A stretch of 64,000 nt of DNA from Bdellovibrionales bacterium (GTDB lineage: Bacteria; Bdellovibrionota; Bdellovibrionia; Bdellovibrionales; UBA1609). The notes under the pieces were generated by a model. That model was not told the DNA's origin, ran no database searches, and saw nothing but the letters and a program-made list of their open reading frames with translations. Made by a program: the position numbers and the translations under genes. The DNA lies in assembly GCA_027459485.1 (NCBI GenBank), contig DAIDIG010000002.1:248001-312000 (forward strand), written 5' to 3'. This document shows, piece after piece, positions 29,068 to 38,557 of this stretch. Position 1 is the first letter of the stretch; each line of letters begins with the position of its first letter.

Positions 29068-29270
29068 TTGGTCACTCCCGTGGCTTTCTCGACCTCCTTT
29101 TTGTACTTCTCGAACTGCTTTTCATTAGAAAGCAGGCGCCAGTCGGACTCATGTTTCAGCACATCCATATTTTTCAAAAACTCGATGTGATCGGCCACGT
29201 CGCTGTCTGGGCTCATCGCAAACGCAGCATCAGGGGCGCTCGGCGAATTTTGATATGAATCAGCGGGCAT
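29064..29270 (-). CDS. Small hypothetical protein (68 aa) at the head of the DUF3106 unit
   Basis: An ATG at 29270 follows AGGAG at a seven-base spacing. The 68-residue product is soluble and acidic then basic, with a helical C-terminus (KQFEKYKKEVEKA). Position before a DUF3106 gene resembles loci where a small regulator precedes such proteins, but I recognise no domain. It lies 25 bp after the HD-GYP gene and overlaps the next gene by four bases. Confidence 0.65.
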   Translation of the reverse strand: MPADSYQNSPSAPDAAFAMSPDSDVADHIEFLKNMDVLKHESDWRLLSNEKQFEKYKKEVEKATGVTK

Positions 29271-29295
29271 AAAGTTGCTCCTTTTACATTCGATT

Positions 29296-30258
29296 TTAAG
29301 AAGTTTGTTTCATGCGCTCGTCCATACGAAATAAAACTTCGTACATGGCGCGGAGCAGATCGGTATCATAACGGCCGGCGAGTTTCGTTCGCATAAATTC
29401 AAGCGCGGCGGCGGGCTTCATCGGCTTATTGTACGAGCGTTGGGTCGTGAGCGCATCGAAGGTGTCGGTGAGCGCGACGATTTTTGCCATTGGGTGAATC
29501 TCTTGCGCTTGCAGCTGTTGTGGATAGCCGTTACCGGCATTGCTTTCGTGATGTTCAAAACAGCAAGCTTTGATTTCTTCGCTGGCTTTGTGGTCGATTA
29601 AAATCGCAAGGCCGTACTCGGGATGTCGCTGCATTTGAGCCCACTCGAGGTCGTTGAGCGGCCCGTCTTTGCAAATGATGTCAACGCTCACTTGTCTTTT
29701 GCCAATGTCGTGAAATAGCGCGCCTTGCCCCATTTCGATCAGTTGCTCGCGAGTGTACGCCATCACGTGTGCCAGACCGAGCGAGTAAATACCGACGTCG
29801 AGCGAATGCGTGTAGGTGTAAAAGTCGTGGCTCGACAAGCCGACAAGATCGGCCATCGCGTCGGGTTCGGACTCCATCAAATCGACGAATTGTTGAATGA
29901 TTTCTTTCGATTCTTTGAGGGCTTCATCGATGGCGGGGCTTTCAAACAATTCTTCGATCAAAGTGAGGGAGCTTTCGCGCAGCATGACGGCCTTCTCATG
30001 CGCATTCATCATGTTCGAATTGAGCTTTTCGTGGACGTACTTTTTAAATGCCGGACGATCCTCAAGACGTACAAAAAAACTATCAGGGGCTTTGTCTTCG
30101 AAGCGCTCGAGCTTTTCGCGAGACAGCAGGTCGCCGGCTCGCAAATAATGAATCTGCTTCTGGTTTATCAAAACGTAGAGGTCAAACGGGATGGGCTCTT
30201 TTGTGTACAAAGAGTTGAGCCGGACCTTGACGTATCGTTCACTGTGTTGCTCCGCCAT
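29296..30258 (-). CDS. HD-GYP domain protein (probable cyclic-di-GMP phosphodiesterase)
   Basis: A 320-residue cytoplasmic protein. Residues 1-110 form an N-terminal domain of unknown type. An HD-GYP domain follows with YTHSLDVGIYS, FHDIGKRQ (HD pair), QRHPEYG, FEHHE and GNGYP, all metal-ligand and GYP elements being present. It should hydrolyse c-di-GMP and affect surface behaviours. ATG 30258 is preferred because promoter-like hexamers end seven bases before it. ATG 30276 would give six more residues. It is head-to-head with recG. Confidence 0.85.
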   Translation of the reverse strand: MAEQHSERYVKVRLNSLYTKEPIPFDLYVLINQKQIHYLRAGDLLSREKLERFEDKAPDSFFVRLEDRPAFKKYVHEKLNSNMMNAHEKAVMLRESSLTLIEELFESPAIDEALKESKEIIQQFVDLMESEPDAMADLVGLSSHDFYTYTHSLDVGIYSLGLAHVMAYTREQLIEMGQGALFHDIGKRQVSVDIICKDGPLNDLEWAQMQRHPEYGLAILIDHKASEEIKACCFEHHESNAGNGYPQQLQAQEIHPMAKIVALTDTFDALTTQRSYNKPMKPAAALEFMRTKLAGRYDTDLLRAMYEVLFRMDERMKQTS

Positions 30259-30275
30259 CAATTTAAGATTATTCA
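30247..30275 (+). promoter_or_regulatory. Candidate recG promoter overlapping the HD-GYP start
   Basis: TTGCTC at 30247-30252, a 17-bp spacer and TATTCA at 30270-30275 lie seven bases before the recG ATG at 30283, with no Shine-Dalgarno. The -35 covers the first codons of the divergent HD-GYP gene. The hexamers are weak. Confidence 0.35.
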
Positions 30276-30294
30276 TTCGGCGATGGCATTGCAA
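30266..30294 (-). promoter_or_regulatory. Candidate HD-GYP gene promoter overlapping the recG start
   Basis: On the minus strand TTGCAA (30294-30289), a 17-bp spacer and TAATCT (30271-30266) lie seven bases before the ATG at 30258. The element spans the recG start codon. Together with the recG candidate it makes two interlocked divergent promoters. Confidence 0.35.
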
Positions 30295-32364
30295 CCGACC
30301 ACGGATATTCAATACCTGAAAGGCGTCGGCCCTAAATTGGCGAGTGTTCTACGGCGCCGCGGGGTTTCGACTGTGGGCGATTTGATCGAATGGTACCCGC
30401 GCGCGTATGAAGATCGTCGCGCCGCGCGCAATATTGCGTCGCTTGAAGATGGACAAGTCGTTAGTCTAGAGGCCAGCGTGCAGGCGATTCGATCCATGCC
30501 GCTCGGTAAAAGTCATCGCCGAATTTACGAAGTTGTTCTTGCCGATTCGAGCGGCCGCATCGCCTGCAAATATTTTCGCGTGCCGTACAAAGGCTATTTC
30601 GAGCGGTTTGCCGTTCACGAACGCGTGCGCGTGGCCGGTAAAGTGACTCTCTATCGAGGTCGGCTCGAATTTCACCATCCCGATTTGCAAGTCGTGTACG
30701 ACGATGACCCCGCGACTGTCGACCAGTTGATCCCGATTTATACCGAAACGGAGGGGTTGAGCCCGGCAAAGCTTCGAAAGCTATTGCAAGCGGCTATTCA
30801 CGAACTGCTCGTTACGACACGGCCCGAAGACATGTTACCCGGGTGGTTCCGCGAAAAGTACGGACTCATGACTCGCGCCGAAGCGTTGAAGCAGATTCAC
30901 AAGCCGCCATCGGCCGAAGCCGCCGAATTCACCCACTATCGTTCGCGTGCGCAGCGCCGGATAATTTTTGAAGAGTTTTTTTGGATGGAACTCCACATGG
31001 CCAGGCGTCGTCTCGGCCGTCGAAACGAACAGGCGCCACCCATGCCGAAGCCGTCCGGTCTTGCCGAGACCCTGATTGCCCGGTTGCCGTTTCGTTTGAC
31101 CGGTGCCCAACTGAAAGTATTTAAAGAAATTCAAAACGATTTGCGCGAAGATCGACCGATGCATCGTCTGGTGCAAGGCGACGTGGGCTCCGGCAAAACA
31201 CTCGTCGCCCTCCTTTCAAGTCTTGTTGCCAAAGACAACGGCTTTCAGTCGGCGATGATGGTGCCGACCGAAATTCTGGCGGAGCAACATTTCAAAACCG
31301 CCGAAAAATTTTTGCAGCCTTTGGGGGTGAACGTCGCCTGCCTGACCGGAGATCTGAACACGCGCGAGCGCGACGACGTTCAAGCCCGTCTTGCCGCCGG
31401 CCAAATCGATCTATTAATCGGGACGCACGCGCTGATTGAAGAGAGTGTCTCATTTCGACAGCTCGGCCTTGCCATAATCGATGAGCAACATCGCTTCGGT
31501 GTCGAACAAAGAATGCGCCTCAAAAAAAATATCTCGCCGCATTTTTTGGTGATGACCGCAACGCCAATACCGCGGACGTTGGCGATGACCGTCTACGGAG
31601 ATCTCGACGTGTCAGTTATTGACGAATTGCCGGCCGGGCGGTCTCCGATTGTTACGAGGCGGGTTTTTTCGTCGAAGCGCGATCCAGTTTTTCAGTTCAT
31701 GCACGATCAGGTTATCGAAGGCCGGCAGGCCTATGTGATTTATCCGCTGGTCGAAGAAAGTGAAAAAATCGATCTTAAAAACGCCGTGACTGAGTTCGAG
31801 TCCATTCAAAAGCGGTTTCCCGATCTTCGGGTTGGCTTGCTCCATGGTAAAATGAAATCCGAAGAAAAAGACGCCGTGATGAACCGATTTCGCATTGGCG
31901 AAATTCAGGTTTTGGTCTCGACGACTGTTATTGAAGTGGGCGTGGATGTGCCGAACGCCAATCTCATGATCATCGAGCATGCCGAGCGGTTTGGATTGTC
32001 GCAACTCCATCAATTGCGCGGCCGCGTGGGGCGCGGGGCGCATAAGAGTTATTGCGTTCTCATTTTGGGGTATGCGATTTCGGATGAAGCCATTCATCGT
32101 GCCGATGTGATTGCCGGTACGACGGATGGATTTAAAATTGCCGAGGCGGATTTGGAAATACGCGGGCCTGGCGAATTTTTAGGTCGCCGCCAGTCGGGTT
32201 TGCCCGGTTTCAAAATGGCCAATCTCGTTCGCGATTTGCCGATACTGCAAGAGGCGCGCGCGGCTGCTCGTGAGCTTCTCGAGCGCGACCCCGACTTGCG
32301 GCAGACCGGCCAAAAAATGATTCGCGAAATGCTCGATGTTCAATCCAAATCAATCGTGGGCTGA
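30283..32364 (+). CDS. recG: ATP-dependent DNA helicase RecG
   Basis: RecG remodels stalled replication forks and branched DNA. The frame is open further upstream, but the ATG at 30283 gives 693 residues, the usual family size, and the usual N-terminal YLKGVGPKLASVL. An OB-fold wedge domain follows, then helicase motifs GDVGSGKT near 300, DEQHRFG near 400, TATPIPRTLA, and the C-terminal QLRGRVGRG and GPGEFLGRRQSGLP segments. There is no ribosome binding site. It is divergent from the HD-GYP gene. Confidence 0.97.
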   Translation: MALQPTTDIQYLKGVGPKLASVLRRRGVSTVGDLIEWYPRAYEDRRAARNIASLEDGQVVSLEASVQAIRSMPLGKSHRRIYEVVLADSSGRIACKYFRVPYKGYFERFAVHERVRVAGKVTLYRGRLEFHHPDLQVVYDDDPATVDQLIPIYTETEGLSPAKLRKLLQAAIHELLVTTRPEDMLPGWFREKYGLMTRAEALKQIHKPPSAEAAEFTHYRSRAQRRIIFEEFFWMELHMARRRLGRRNEQAPPMPKPSGLAETLIARLPFRLTGAQLKVFKEIQNDLREDRPMHRLVQGDVGSGKTLVALLSSLVAKDNGFQSAMMVPTEILAEQHFKTAEKFLQPLGVNVACLTGDLNTRERDDVQARLAAGQIDLLIGTHALIEESVSFRQLGLAIIDEQHRFGVEQRMRLKKNISPHFLVMTATPIPRTLAMTVYGDLDVSVIDELPAGRSPIVTRRVFSSKRDPVFQFMHDQVIEGRQAYVIYPLVEESEKIDLKNAVTEFESIQKRFPDLRVGLLHGKMKSEEKDAVMNRFRIGEIQVLVSTTVIEVGVDVPNANLMIIEHAERFGLSQLHQLRGRVGRGAHKSYCVLILGYAISDEAIHRADVIAGTTDGFKIAEADLEIRGPGEFLGRRQSGLPGFKMANLVRDLPILQEARAAARELLERDPDLRQTGQKMIREMLDVQSKSIVG

Positions 32365-32397
32365 CATGTCGCCGTCGACGAACGCTCGATGGACACG

Positions 32398-34101
32398 TCA
32401 GCGGCGGAGAAGGCGCGCGATCAAGCGCTGTGACTCCTGAACGCGAACCGACCAAGTAAATATCAGATAAAGAAGCGCAAAAACGGCGAGCCAAAACGCA
32501 GCTGTGAAATTGTAATGAAAGACCCGCGCGCGCAGAAGGCGAAAAAAGAAAAGCGATTCTACTGGAGCATGGGAGAGTCCAATCACGACCGCAGCCGCCG
32601 CAAGCGCTGAACCCCAAACTTTGGCGAGAAAAGCATACGGCATTTCGATACCGCCGATTTTACGATTGAGAAAGTGTCGAAGACCGCCAAACTCCACGTA
32701 CGACGCAATCCCGGCCGATGCGGTCAAACCGACGGCTCCCATACCTATCGCCATGTTCGCCATATCGGGGGCGTGCAACCGTAGTACATTGAACAATAGT
32801 GAGTTCAGTGTGTCGCGCAACGGAAACGCGAACAGCCACCCGAGAAATGCCGTCAACACAACCCGGACAACGGCGAATTTTAAAGGAGTTTTGGTATCGC
32901 GAAGAGCATAAAAAGCCGATTGGTAAAGCCGACTCCACGTCGATGCCGAAATGCCGATCGCAGCGCCCATAACGACATACCATACGTACAGAGTGTCGTT
33001 TGCGGTGAAATGCCCGGTTTGGTAAATCGCTTCGACGGCGAAATTACCGAGAAAAATGAGAAGCACGGCGGATGGCGCGACGAAAAATGCCATGCGACGC
33101 TGGCTGATCGTCACGCGCTTTTTTAAATACGCGTGGCCGTCCGCATGATCGTGATCCGCGCTCGACATTTCGGGGAGTTCGGCCGCCGCGACCGACATCC
33201 CAAACAAACTCACCGGTAGAAGGTAAATCGTTTGGGCAAAAGCCAAACTTGAGACGGCGCTCGGGCCAAGAAAACTGCCAATAATGCCGTCGATGTAGGC
33301 GCTTAACTGCACGACTCCGCGGCTGATCACGATCGGGACCGAATTTTTGAAAATCTCGCGAACGTGTGAAATGCGGTGGTCGAGCGACCAGTGCCAGCCA
33401 CGCATCAACTTGCAGACGTAGGGCAACTGCACGAGAAATTGCAAAAGGGCTCCTAAAACAGCTCCCCAGGCGAGGTAAACTGTCAACTTGGCGAAATCTG
33501 TTCTCGATTCGATCGCGCCAATAACGAGCGCGACGATCATGGCACCGTTCCAGACGACGGGGGCGACGTATGAGAGAAAGAACTTACGGTGGGAGTTTAA
33601 AATCCCCAAACACCAGGCCGAGAGCACCAACAACCCGACACCCGGAAATAATATTCGCACAAGTTCGATGGTCAGTTTGCGTGTTTCGCCGGTAAAACCG
33701 GGGGCAACTAGATCGACAAACGCTGGAGTCAACAATACGCCCAGCAGTACGAATACTGCCATGCTGACCGCGAGAAGGCCGCCAACAACACCAGCGACTC
33801 GGTCCGCGAGCTTCTGTTCGTCATCGGCTAGAAGTTTTGAATAAACTGGAATAAATGAAGCGGACAATACGCCTTCGCCGAAAAGATTTTGCAGAATGTT
33901 GGGAATTCGCATGGCGGCCCGAAAGGCACCTGCCGCAGCCGAGTTACCAAGATAATAAGCAAGCACTCGATTACGGAATAAACCGGAGATGCGGCTAAGA
34001 AAGATGCCAAGCCCCACCCAAAACGCATGGTTGGTTGATGGATTGGATAAGTTTTTCTGATGTTCTGTTTGTCGTTCAACCATGAAATTATTACTGATCA
34101 T
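32398..34101 (-). CDS. murJ: Lipid II flippase MurJ
   Basis: MurJ flips lipid II across the inner membrane for peptidoglycan synthesis. The 567-residue protein has about 14 TM helices and the MviN signature near the N-terminus (SRISGLFRNRVLAYYLG, FRAAMRIPNILQNLFGEG, LSASFIPVYSKLL). The start at 34101 lacks a clear ribosome binding site, and an ATG six codons in is an alternative. It is convergent with recG. Confidence 0.96.
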   Translation of the reverse strand: MISNNFMVERQTEHQKNLSNPSTNHAFWVGLGIFLSRISGLFRNRVLAYYLGNSAAAGAFRAAMRIPNILQNLFGEGVLSASFIPVYSKLLADDEQKLADRVAGVVGGLLAVSMAVFVLLGVLLTPAFVDLVAPGFTGETRKLTIELVRILFPGVGLLVLSAWCLGILNSHRKFFLSYVAPVVWNGAMIVALVIGAIESRTDFAKLTVYLAWGAVLGALLQFLVQLPYVCKLMRGWHWSLDHRISHVREIFKNSVPIVISRGVVQLSAYIDGIIGSFLGPSAVSSLAFAQTIYLLPVSLFGMSVAAAELPEMSSADHDHADGHAYLKKRVTISQRRMAFFVAPSAVLLIFLGNFAVEAIYQTGHFTANDTLYVWYVVMGAAIGISASTWSRLYQSAFYALRDTKTPLKFAVVRVVLTAFLGWLFAFPLRDTLNSLLFNVLRLHAPDMANMAIGMGAVGLTASAGIASYVEFGGLRHFLNRKIGGIEMPYAFLAKVWGSALAAAAVVIGLSHAPVESLFFFRLLRARVFHYNFTAAFWLAVFALLYLIFTWSVRVQESQRLIARLLRR

Positions 34102-34249
34102 AATACTTTAGGTCGCTGGCGCGAAGCATCGTCAGTCGCTCCGCGTTAGCTAAATTGAAAAATTTTCTAGTTATCGCGACGAAGGTCGTGATCAGATGTT
34201 CGCACATTTTTGACAGCCGGGGGGCTTCATTAAGAGTCAAGGGGGGAAG

Positions 34250-36430
34250 ATGGCCAAGGGTAAAGTATATAATTCATACAGTTTCAACATGTTAACGGTC
34301 GCGTTCGGGATCGCGCTTCTGACATGTATGAGTGTAGCGGCGAGAGCCGGCTCTGTTCTCAAACTTCGCGCCGGTAATTTCGCGATGAGTGAAATCGCGA
34401 TTCAGCCATTTTCTAATTCTTTCATGGCGATGCAGGTGCAAAATGTTCAGCATTATATTTTGCAGTTTAAACGCCCGATTGATGCAAAAGAAAAAGCCTC
34501 GCTCAAATCACGTGGTATCGATCTGCTTCGTTATATTCCCGATGATGCGTACATTGTACGGGCAACGACTGCAACTCTCGTAAATTTGCAAAACGCCGAC
34601 GCCAACATTCAAGGTTTTGCCGCATATCAGCCCAGCTTCAAAATAAGTCCAGATCTCAACTCAAATGCGACACATTCGCCAGAGGCTCTTTTAAATGTTT
34701 ATCTTCTCGACTCGCACGACAAAGTTGCGACAGCGCTGAAGGCAATAGGCGCGACGATCGTCGAAAACACTCCGCGGGTGGTTGTCGTACAGGTACCGCG
34801 CGCAAAAATCAGCGCGATTGCCAAAATCGACGGAGTGGAATGGGTCAGCGAAAAGCCGCAGTCGAAAATATTTGATTTCTCAACCGACCGCGGGCCGCAA
34901 GTACCTTCGACTCTCGGGAGTTTGTCTCAGTTAACGGGCTACGAAACCGGCACAAGGGTGATGAATTTTGATGCGGCCTGGAAGGCCGGCTTGACGGGGC
35001 AAGGTCAACTTGTCGCCGTTGGTGACACGGGCCTTGATACCGGTTCGAGGTCCACCCTATCGGCGGATTTTAGCAATGTTTTCTTTGGCGGACTCATTTA
35101 CGGCATCGCATCGACCACATGGGCCGACCCTATTGGGCACGGCACTCACGTTTCAGGTTCCATTGTCGGTCAAGGCGCACTATCAAATGGACTCATCCAT
35201 GGCGGCGCCTATGAGGCGCAGTTACTGATGCAGAGCCTCTATTCGCCGAAATATCAAACGCTCACTCCGCCAAGCGATATGTCGAGTCTGTTTGACGACG
35301 CCTATCAACAAGGTGCTCGAATTCACTCTGATTCATGGGGCTCGGTGAACGTGACTCCTGGAATATACGACGCCCAGGCTGAGGCATTTGATATTTTTAT
35401 TTGGCAGCATCCCGATTTTGTCATTCTCGTTGCGGCGGGTAATGAAGGTGTTGATTCGCAAGGTACGGGGCGCGTGGATGCAGATTCGGTAGCCACACCG
35501 GCCACTGCTAAAGATGTGATAACCGTTGGAGCTTCAAAAAACTACGTATTGAACGAAGGCCTCCAGCTTCAAGTCGGTCACGCCGGATGCAAGAAAAACG
35601 CAAAGACCGGTCAGGTCAGTTGCCCTTGGGCAGTGGGACCACTCGCAAAATCGTATTTGTCGGATAACCCGAATGGATTGGCACCTTTTTCATCACGAGG
35701 GCCAACGGCCGATGGGCGGATAAAGCCGGATGTAGTCGCGCCAGGCACAAATATTTTATCTGACTGCACACATGACCCGGATGCGAGCAAACTCCCAGGC
35801 GGCGGCAAACTTTGGGGCCCGTTCAATCAAGACTACTGTTGGTCCGGTGGCACTTCGATGTCCACGCCATTAACGGCTGGTGCTGTGGCACTGATTCGGC
35901 AAGACCTACTCAACTCGTCGATACCGTCGCCATCGGCGGCACTTATCAAAGCTATTTTGATCCAAACTGCGGATGATCTCTATCCCGGTGAATTCGGGGC
36001 GATTGGCGCCGCCAACGGGCAAGAAATTCTTACTCACGCGCCAAACGGAGATGAAGGTTATGGACGTGTCGATTTAGCCAATGTCGTAAATGACAATCTG
36101 AATGTGCAGGATGAGAAGGACGGGGTTGGAACGGGCGAGTCACGACAGTATCAGGGGCCGGCCGGTACAAGAAAAGTCACACTTGTTTATACCGACTACC
36201 CAGGTTCGCCGACTGCCGCTTCGGCACTCGTTAATAATCTCGATCTCAAAGTTCAAGTCGGCGGCCAAACTTTCAGTAGCCCAACCGGCGTAGACAATGT
36301 TCGGCAAGTTGTGATCCCGCAAACTGTGGCGTCCCAAGGGGCCGTTACGATTGTAGTCACGGGCACGAACGTCCCGATGGGCAATGATTCGGATGGGCGT
36401 CAGCCTTTTGCGCTTGTCTATTCGAATTAG
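34250..36430 (+). CDS. Exported subtilisin-like serine protease (S8)
   Basis: This 726-residue protein has a signal segment after a basic start, an N-terminal region about 60-200 resembling a protease prodomain, and the S8 triad: Asp259 in GDTGLDTG, His297 in HGTHVSGS, Ser536 in GGTSMSTP. The tail after about 615 looks like a beta-sandwich, as in Kp43-type subtilases. A six-G run precedes the ATG. It is transcribed alone, divergent from murJ. Substrate unknown. In a predatory or degradative bacterium it would supply extracellular proteolysis. Confidence 0.93.
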   Translation: MAKGKVYNSYSFNMLTVAFGIALLTCMSVAARAGSVLKLRAGNFAMSEIAIQPFSNSFMAMQVQNVQHYILQFKRPIDAKEKASLKSRGIDLLRYIPDDAYIVRATTATLVNLQNADANIQGFAAYQPSFKISPDLNSNATHSPEALLNVYLLDSHDKVATALKAIGATIVENTPRVVVVQVPRAKISAIAKIDGVEWVSEKPQSKIFDFSTDRGPQVPSTLGSLSQLTGYETGTRVMNFDAAWKAGLTGQGQLVAVGDTGLDTGSRSTLSADFSNVFFGGLIYGIASTTWADPIGHGTHVSGSIVGQGALSNGLIHGGAYEAQLLMQSLYSPKYQTLTPPSDMSSLFDDAYQQGARIHSDSWGSVNVTPGIYDAQAEAFDIFIWQHPDFVILVAAGNEGVDSQGTGRVDADSVATPATAKDVITVGASKNYVLNEGLQLQVGHAGCKKNAKTGQVSCPWAVGPLAKSYLSDNPNGLAPFSSRGPTADGRIKPDVVAPGTNILSDCTHDPDASKLPGGGKLWGPFNQDYCWSGGTSMSTPLTAGAVALIRQDLLNSSIPSPSAALIKAILIQTADDLYPGEFGAIGAANGQEILTHAPNGDEGYGRVDLANVVNDNLNVQDEKDGVGTGESRQYQGPAGTRKVTLVYTDYPGSPTAASALVNNLDLKVQVGGQTFSSPTGVDNVRQVVIPQTVASQGAVTIVVTGTNVPMGNDSDGRQPFALVYSN

Positions 36431-36503
36431 CGCCTGCCAGGGTACCCGCTGACGCGGCAGTACGAAAAGATTTCAAGGGACGGACAAATGATGTCTCTTG
36501 AAA

Positions 36504-36532
36504 TTGATAAGTCGTGTCAAAAATGTTATATA
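36504..36532 (+). promoter_or_regulatory. Candidate carD promoter
   Basis: TTGATA (36504-36509), a 17-bp spacer and TATATA (36527-36532), preceded by an extended -10 TG one base away, give a good sigma-70-type promoter. It lies 25 bp before the carD ATG, leaving room for an AAGGA site. Confidence 0.55.
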
Positions 36533-36557
36533 TTCCCCTACATAAGGATGGGTGTTA

Positions 36558-37049
36558 ATGGCTCAATTCAATGTCGGGGATAACGCTGTGTACGCGGGGA
36601 GTGGGGTCGGCCGCATTATAGCGATTGAAACCAAAGAACTCTGTGGTATCAAGCAGACCTTTTATCGCTTTCAGCTCTTCAACAGCAACGTATCCGCATT
36701 AGTGCCGGTGAATAGCCCGGAGTCGAAGCTTCGCCCCATCATAACTAAGGACGAAGCCGATCGTGTTGTGTCAATTGTACGGCGAAAAGACATTAAAATC
36801 GACAAGCAGACCTGGAATCGTCGCTACCGCGAGTATATGGAGAAGATTAAGACAGGATCGGTCTATGAGATTGCCGAAGTATTTCGCGACCTCTATCTGT
36901 TGCGGGGCGAAAAGGAACTCAGCCACGGTGAAAAAAAGATGCTGGAGCTCGCTCGCGGTTACTTGTTTCGTGAACTTCAGCTATCGATCGGTGAGACACA
37001 GCTCAAAACCGAAGAGGACATGGTTCGCTACATTGAATCTGCCGATTGA
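36558..37049 (+). CDS. CarD family transcriptional regulator
   Basis: CarD proteins bind RNA polymerase beta and stabilise the open complex. The 163-residue protein has the N-terminal RNAP-interaction domain (FNVGDNAVYAGSGVGRIIAIE, related to the TRCF domain) and a helical C-terminal domain (KMLELARGYLFRELQLS). The ATG at 36558 follows AAGGA by ten bases. A GTG two codons upstream is possible. It precedes gltX by 12 bp, so carD-gltX-cysS probably form an operon. Confidence 0.92.
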   Translation: MAQFNVGDNAVYAGSGVGRIIAIETKELCGIKQTFYRFQLFNSNVSALVPVNSPESKLRPIITKDEADRVVSIVRRKDIKIDKQTWNRRYREYMEKIKTGSVYEIAEVFRDLYLLRGEKELSHGEKKMLELARGYLFRELQLSIGETQLKTEEDMVRYIESAD

Positions 37050-37061
37050 GCGTTCTGCAAA

Positions 37062-38534
37062 ATGAATTCGATTCGCACAAGGTTTGCTCCCAGCCCAACA
37101 GGATATCTACACGTTGGTGGCGCGCGTACAGCGCTCTATTCCTATTTATTTGCACGTAAAAATGGCGGCGACTTTATTTTGCGTGTCGAGGATACGGACG
37201 AGGAACGGTCTACCGAAGACTCGATGCGCATGCAGCTCGCCGATCTCAAGTGGCTCGGCTATGAATACCAAGAGGGCGTCGATGCGACCACCCTCAAAGA
37301 TCGCGGCCCGGTTGGGCCCTATCGCCAAAGTCAGCGGCTTTCAATTTACCGCGAGCATGCGGATCGGCTGCTTAAAGAAGGCAAGGCGTATTACTGTTTT
37401 TTGACCGACGATGAAATTGAACGTCAACGCGAAGACGCGATGAAAGCGGGGCGGCCCCATCAAGTTGTGAGCCCCTACCGCGATTGGTCCCTTAAAGACG
37501 CCGAAAAGAAAATAAGTGAAGGCGGGGTCAAGCCGACGGTGCGGTTTCGCGTTCCGGATCTCACCCGAGAATATACTTTTCTCGATCTGGTGCGGGGAGA
37601 AGTGAAATTCCCCTCGGATATGGTCGGCGATTTTGTGCTTCTTCGATCGGGCGGTATGCCGGTTTATAATTTTTGCTGCGTGATCGACGATGCATTGATG
37701 AAAATCAGTCACGTTCTGCGGGCTGAGGAGCATTTGTCCAATACATTGAGACAACTCATGATCTACGAAGCTTTTGGCTGGGCGACGCCGCAGTTTGGGC
37801 ATCTGTCGATTATTTTGGGGCCTGACCGGCAAAAATTATCGAAGCGCCATGGCGCCACGAGCGTCAATGAATACCGCGAGCGCGGATATCTGCCTGAAGC
37901 TTTGAGTAACTTTATCGCTCTGCTGGGTTGGAGTTCACCGAAGGCGCAAGAGATTTTATCGATGAAGGATATGATTGAGCAGTTTTCGCTGGATCGCCTT
38001 CATTCTGCCGCCGCCGTGTTTGACGAAGCGAAATTGAAATGGGTGAACGCGCAGCACTTACGAGCTCTGCCGCACGATGAATTGTGGCGCAGAGCCGAGC
38101 CGTTTCTGACCGGCGCCGGGCTGAAATTGCCGGATGACCCGGATTGGCGAGATCGCTCGCTTCAGGTTTTTAAGACTTCGATGGAACTTTTAACCGATGC
38201 CGTTGAACTGTATCGCCCGCTCGCCAAGATACCGCTCACTTTGACCGACGAGGCCCGTGAAACGATGAGCTGGCCGACTTCACGAGGAGTGATTGAAGAG
38301 TGGCGCGCGCAACTCAAGGCAAAGAGCGGCGAGTCTTATTTGACTGAGTCGGAATTTTCAGCGATTCAAGAGTCTGTGAAAACAAACCGCAAAGTAAAAG
38401 GCAAAGAACTATTTATGCCCATTCGAGTCGCCATCCTCGGCAAACCCCATGGCGCCGAGCTCAAAGTGCTTGTCCCCCTCATTGAAATGTCCACGCTCAT
38501 TGAACGCGCGGATCAAGTTTTAGGATTTGTCTAA
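37062..38534 (+). CDS. gltX: Glutamyl-tRNA synthetase
   Basis: This class I synthetase charges tRNA-Glu. The 490-residue protein shows the HIGH-like motif in FAPSPTGYLHVGGART, the FILRVEDTDEERS segment, FCCVIDDALMKISHVLRAEEH and KLSKRHG for ATP binding, then a C-terminal anticodon-binding helical domain. Length is typical. No strong ribosome binding site is visible. It lies 12 bp after carD and 23 bp before cysS. Confidence 0.97.
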   Translation: MNSIRTRFAPSPTGYLHVGGARTALYSYLFARKNGGDFILRVEDTDEERSTEDSMRMQLADLKWLGYEYQEGVDATTLKDRGPVGPYRQSQRLSIYREHADRLLKEGKAYYCFLTDDEIERQREDAMKAGRPHQVVSPYRDWSLKDAEKKISEGGVKPTVRFRVPDLTREYTFLDLVRGEVKFPSDMVGDFVLLRSGGMPVYNFCCVIDDALMKISHVLRAEEHLSNTLRQLMIYEAFGWATPQFGHLSIILGPDRQKLSKRHGATSVNEYRERGYLPEALSNFIALLGWSSPKAQEILSMKDMIEQFSLDRLHSAAAVFDEAKLKWVNAQHLRALPHDELWRRAEPFLTGAGLKLPDDPDWRDRSLQVFKTSMELLTDAVELYRPLAKIPLTLTDEARETMSWPTSRGVIEEWRAQLKAKSGESYLTESEFSAIQESVKTNRKVKGKELFMPIRVAILGKPHGAELKVLVPLIEMSTLIERADQVLGFV

Positions 38535-38557
38535 AGTACAGCGAGGGGTAATTCGGC

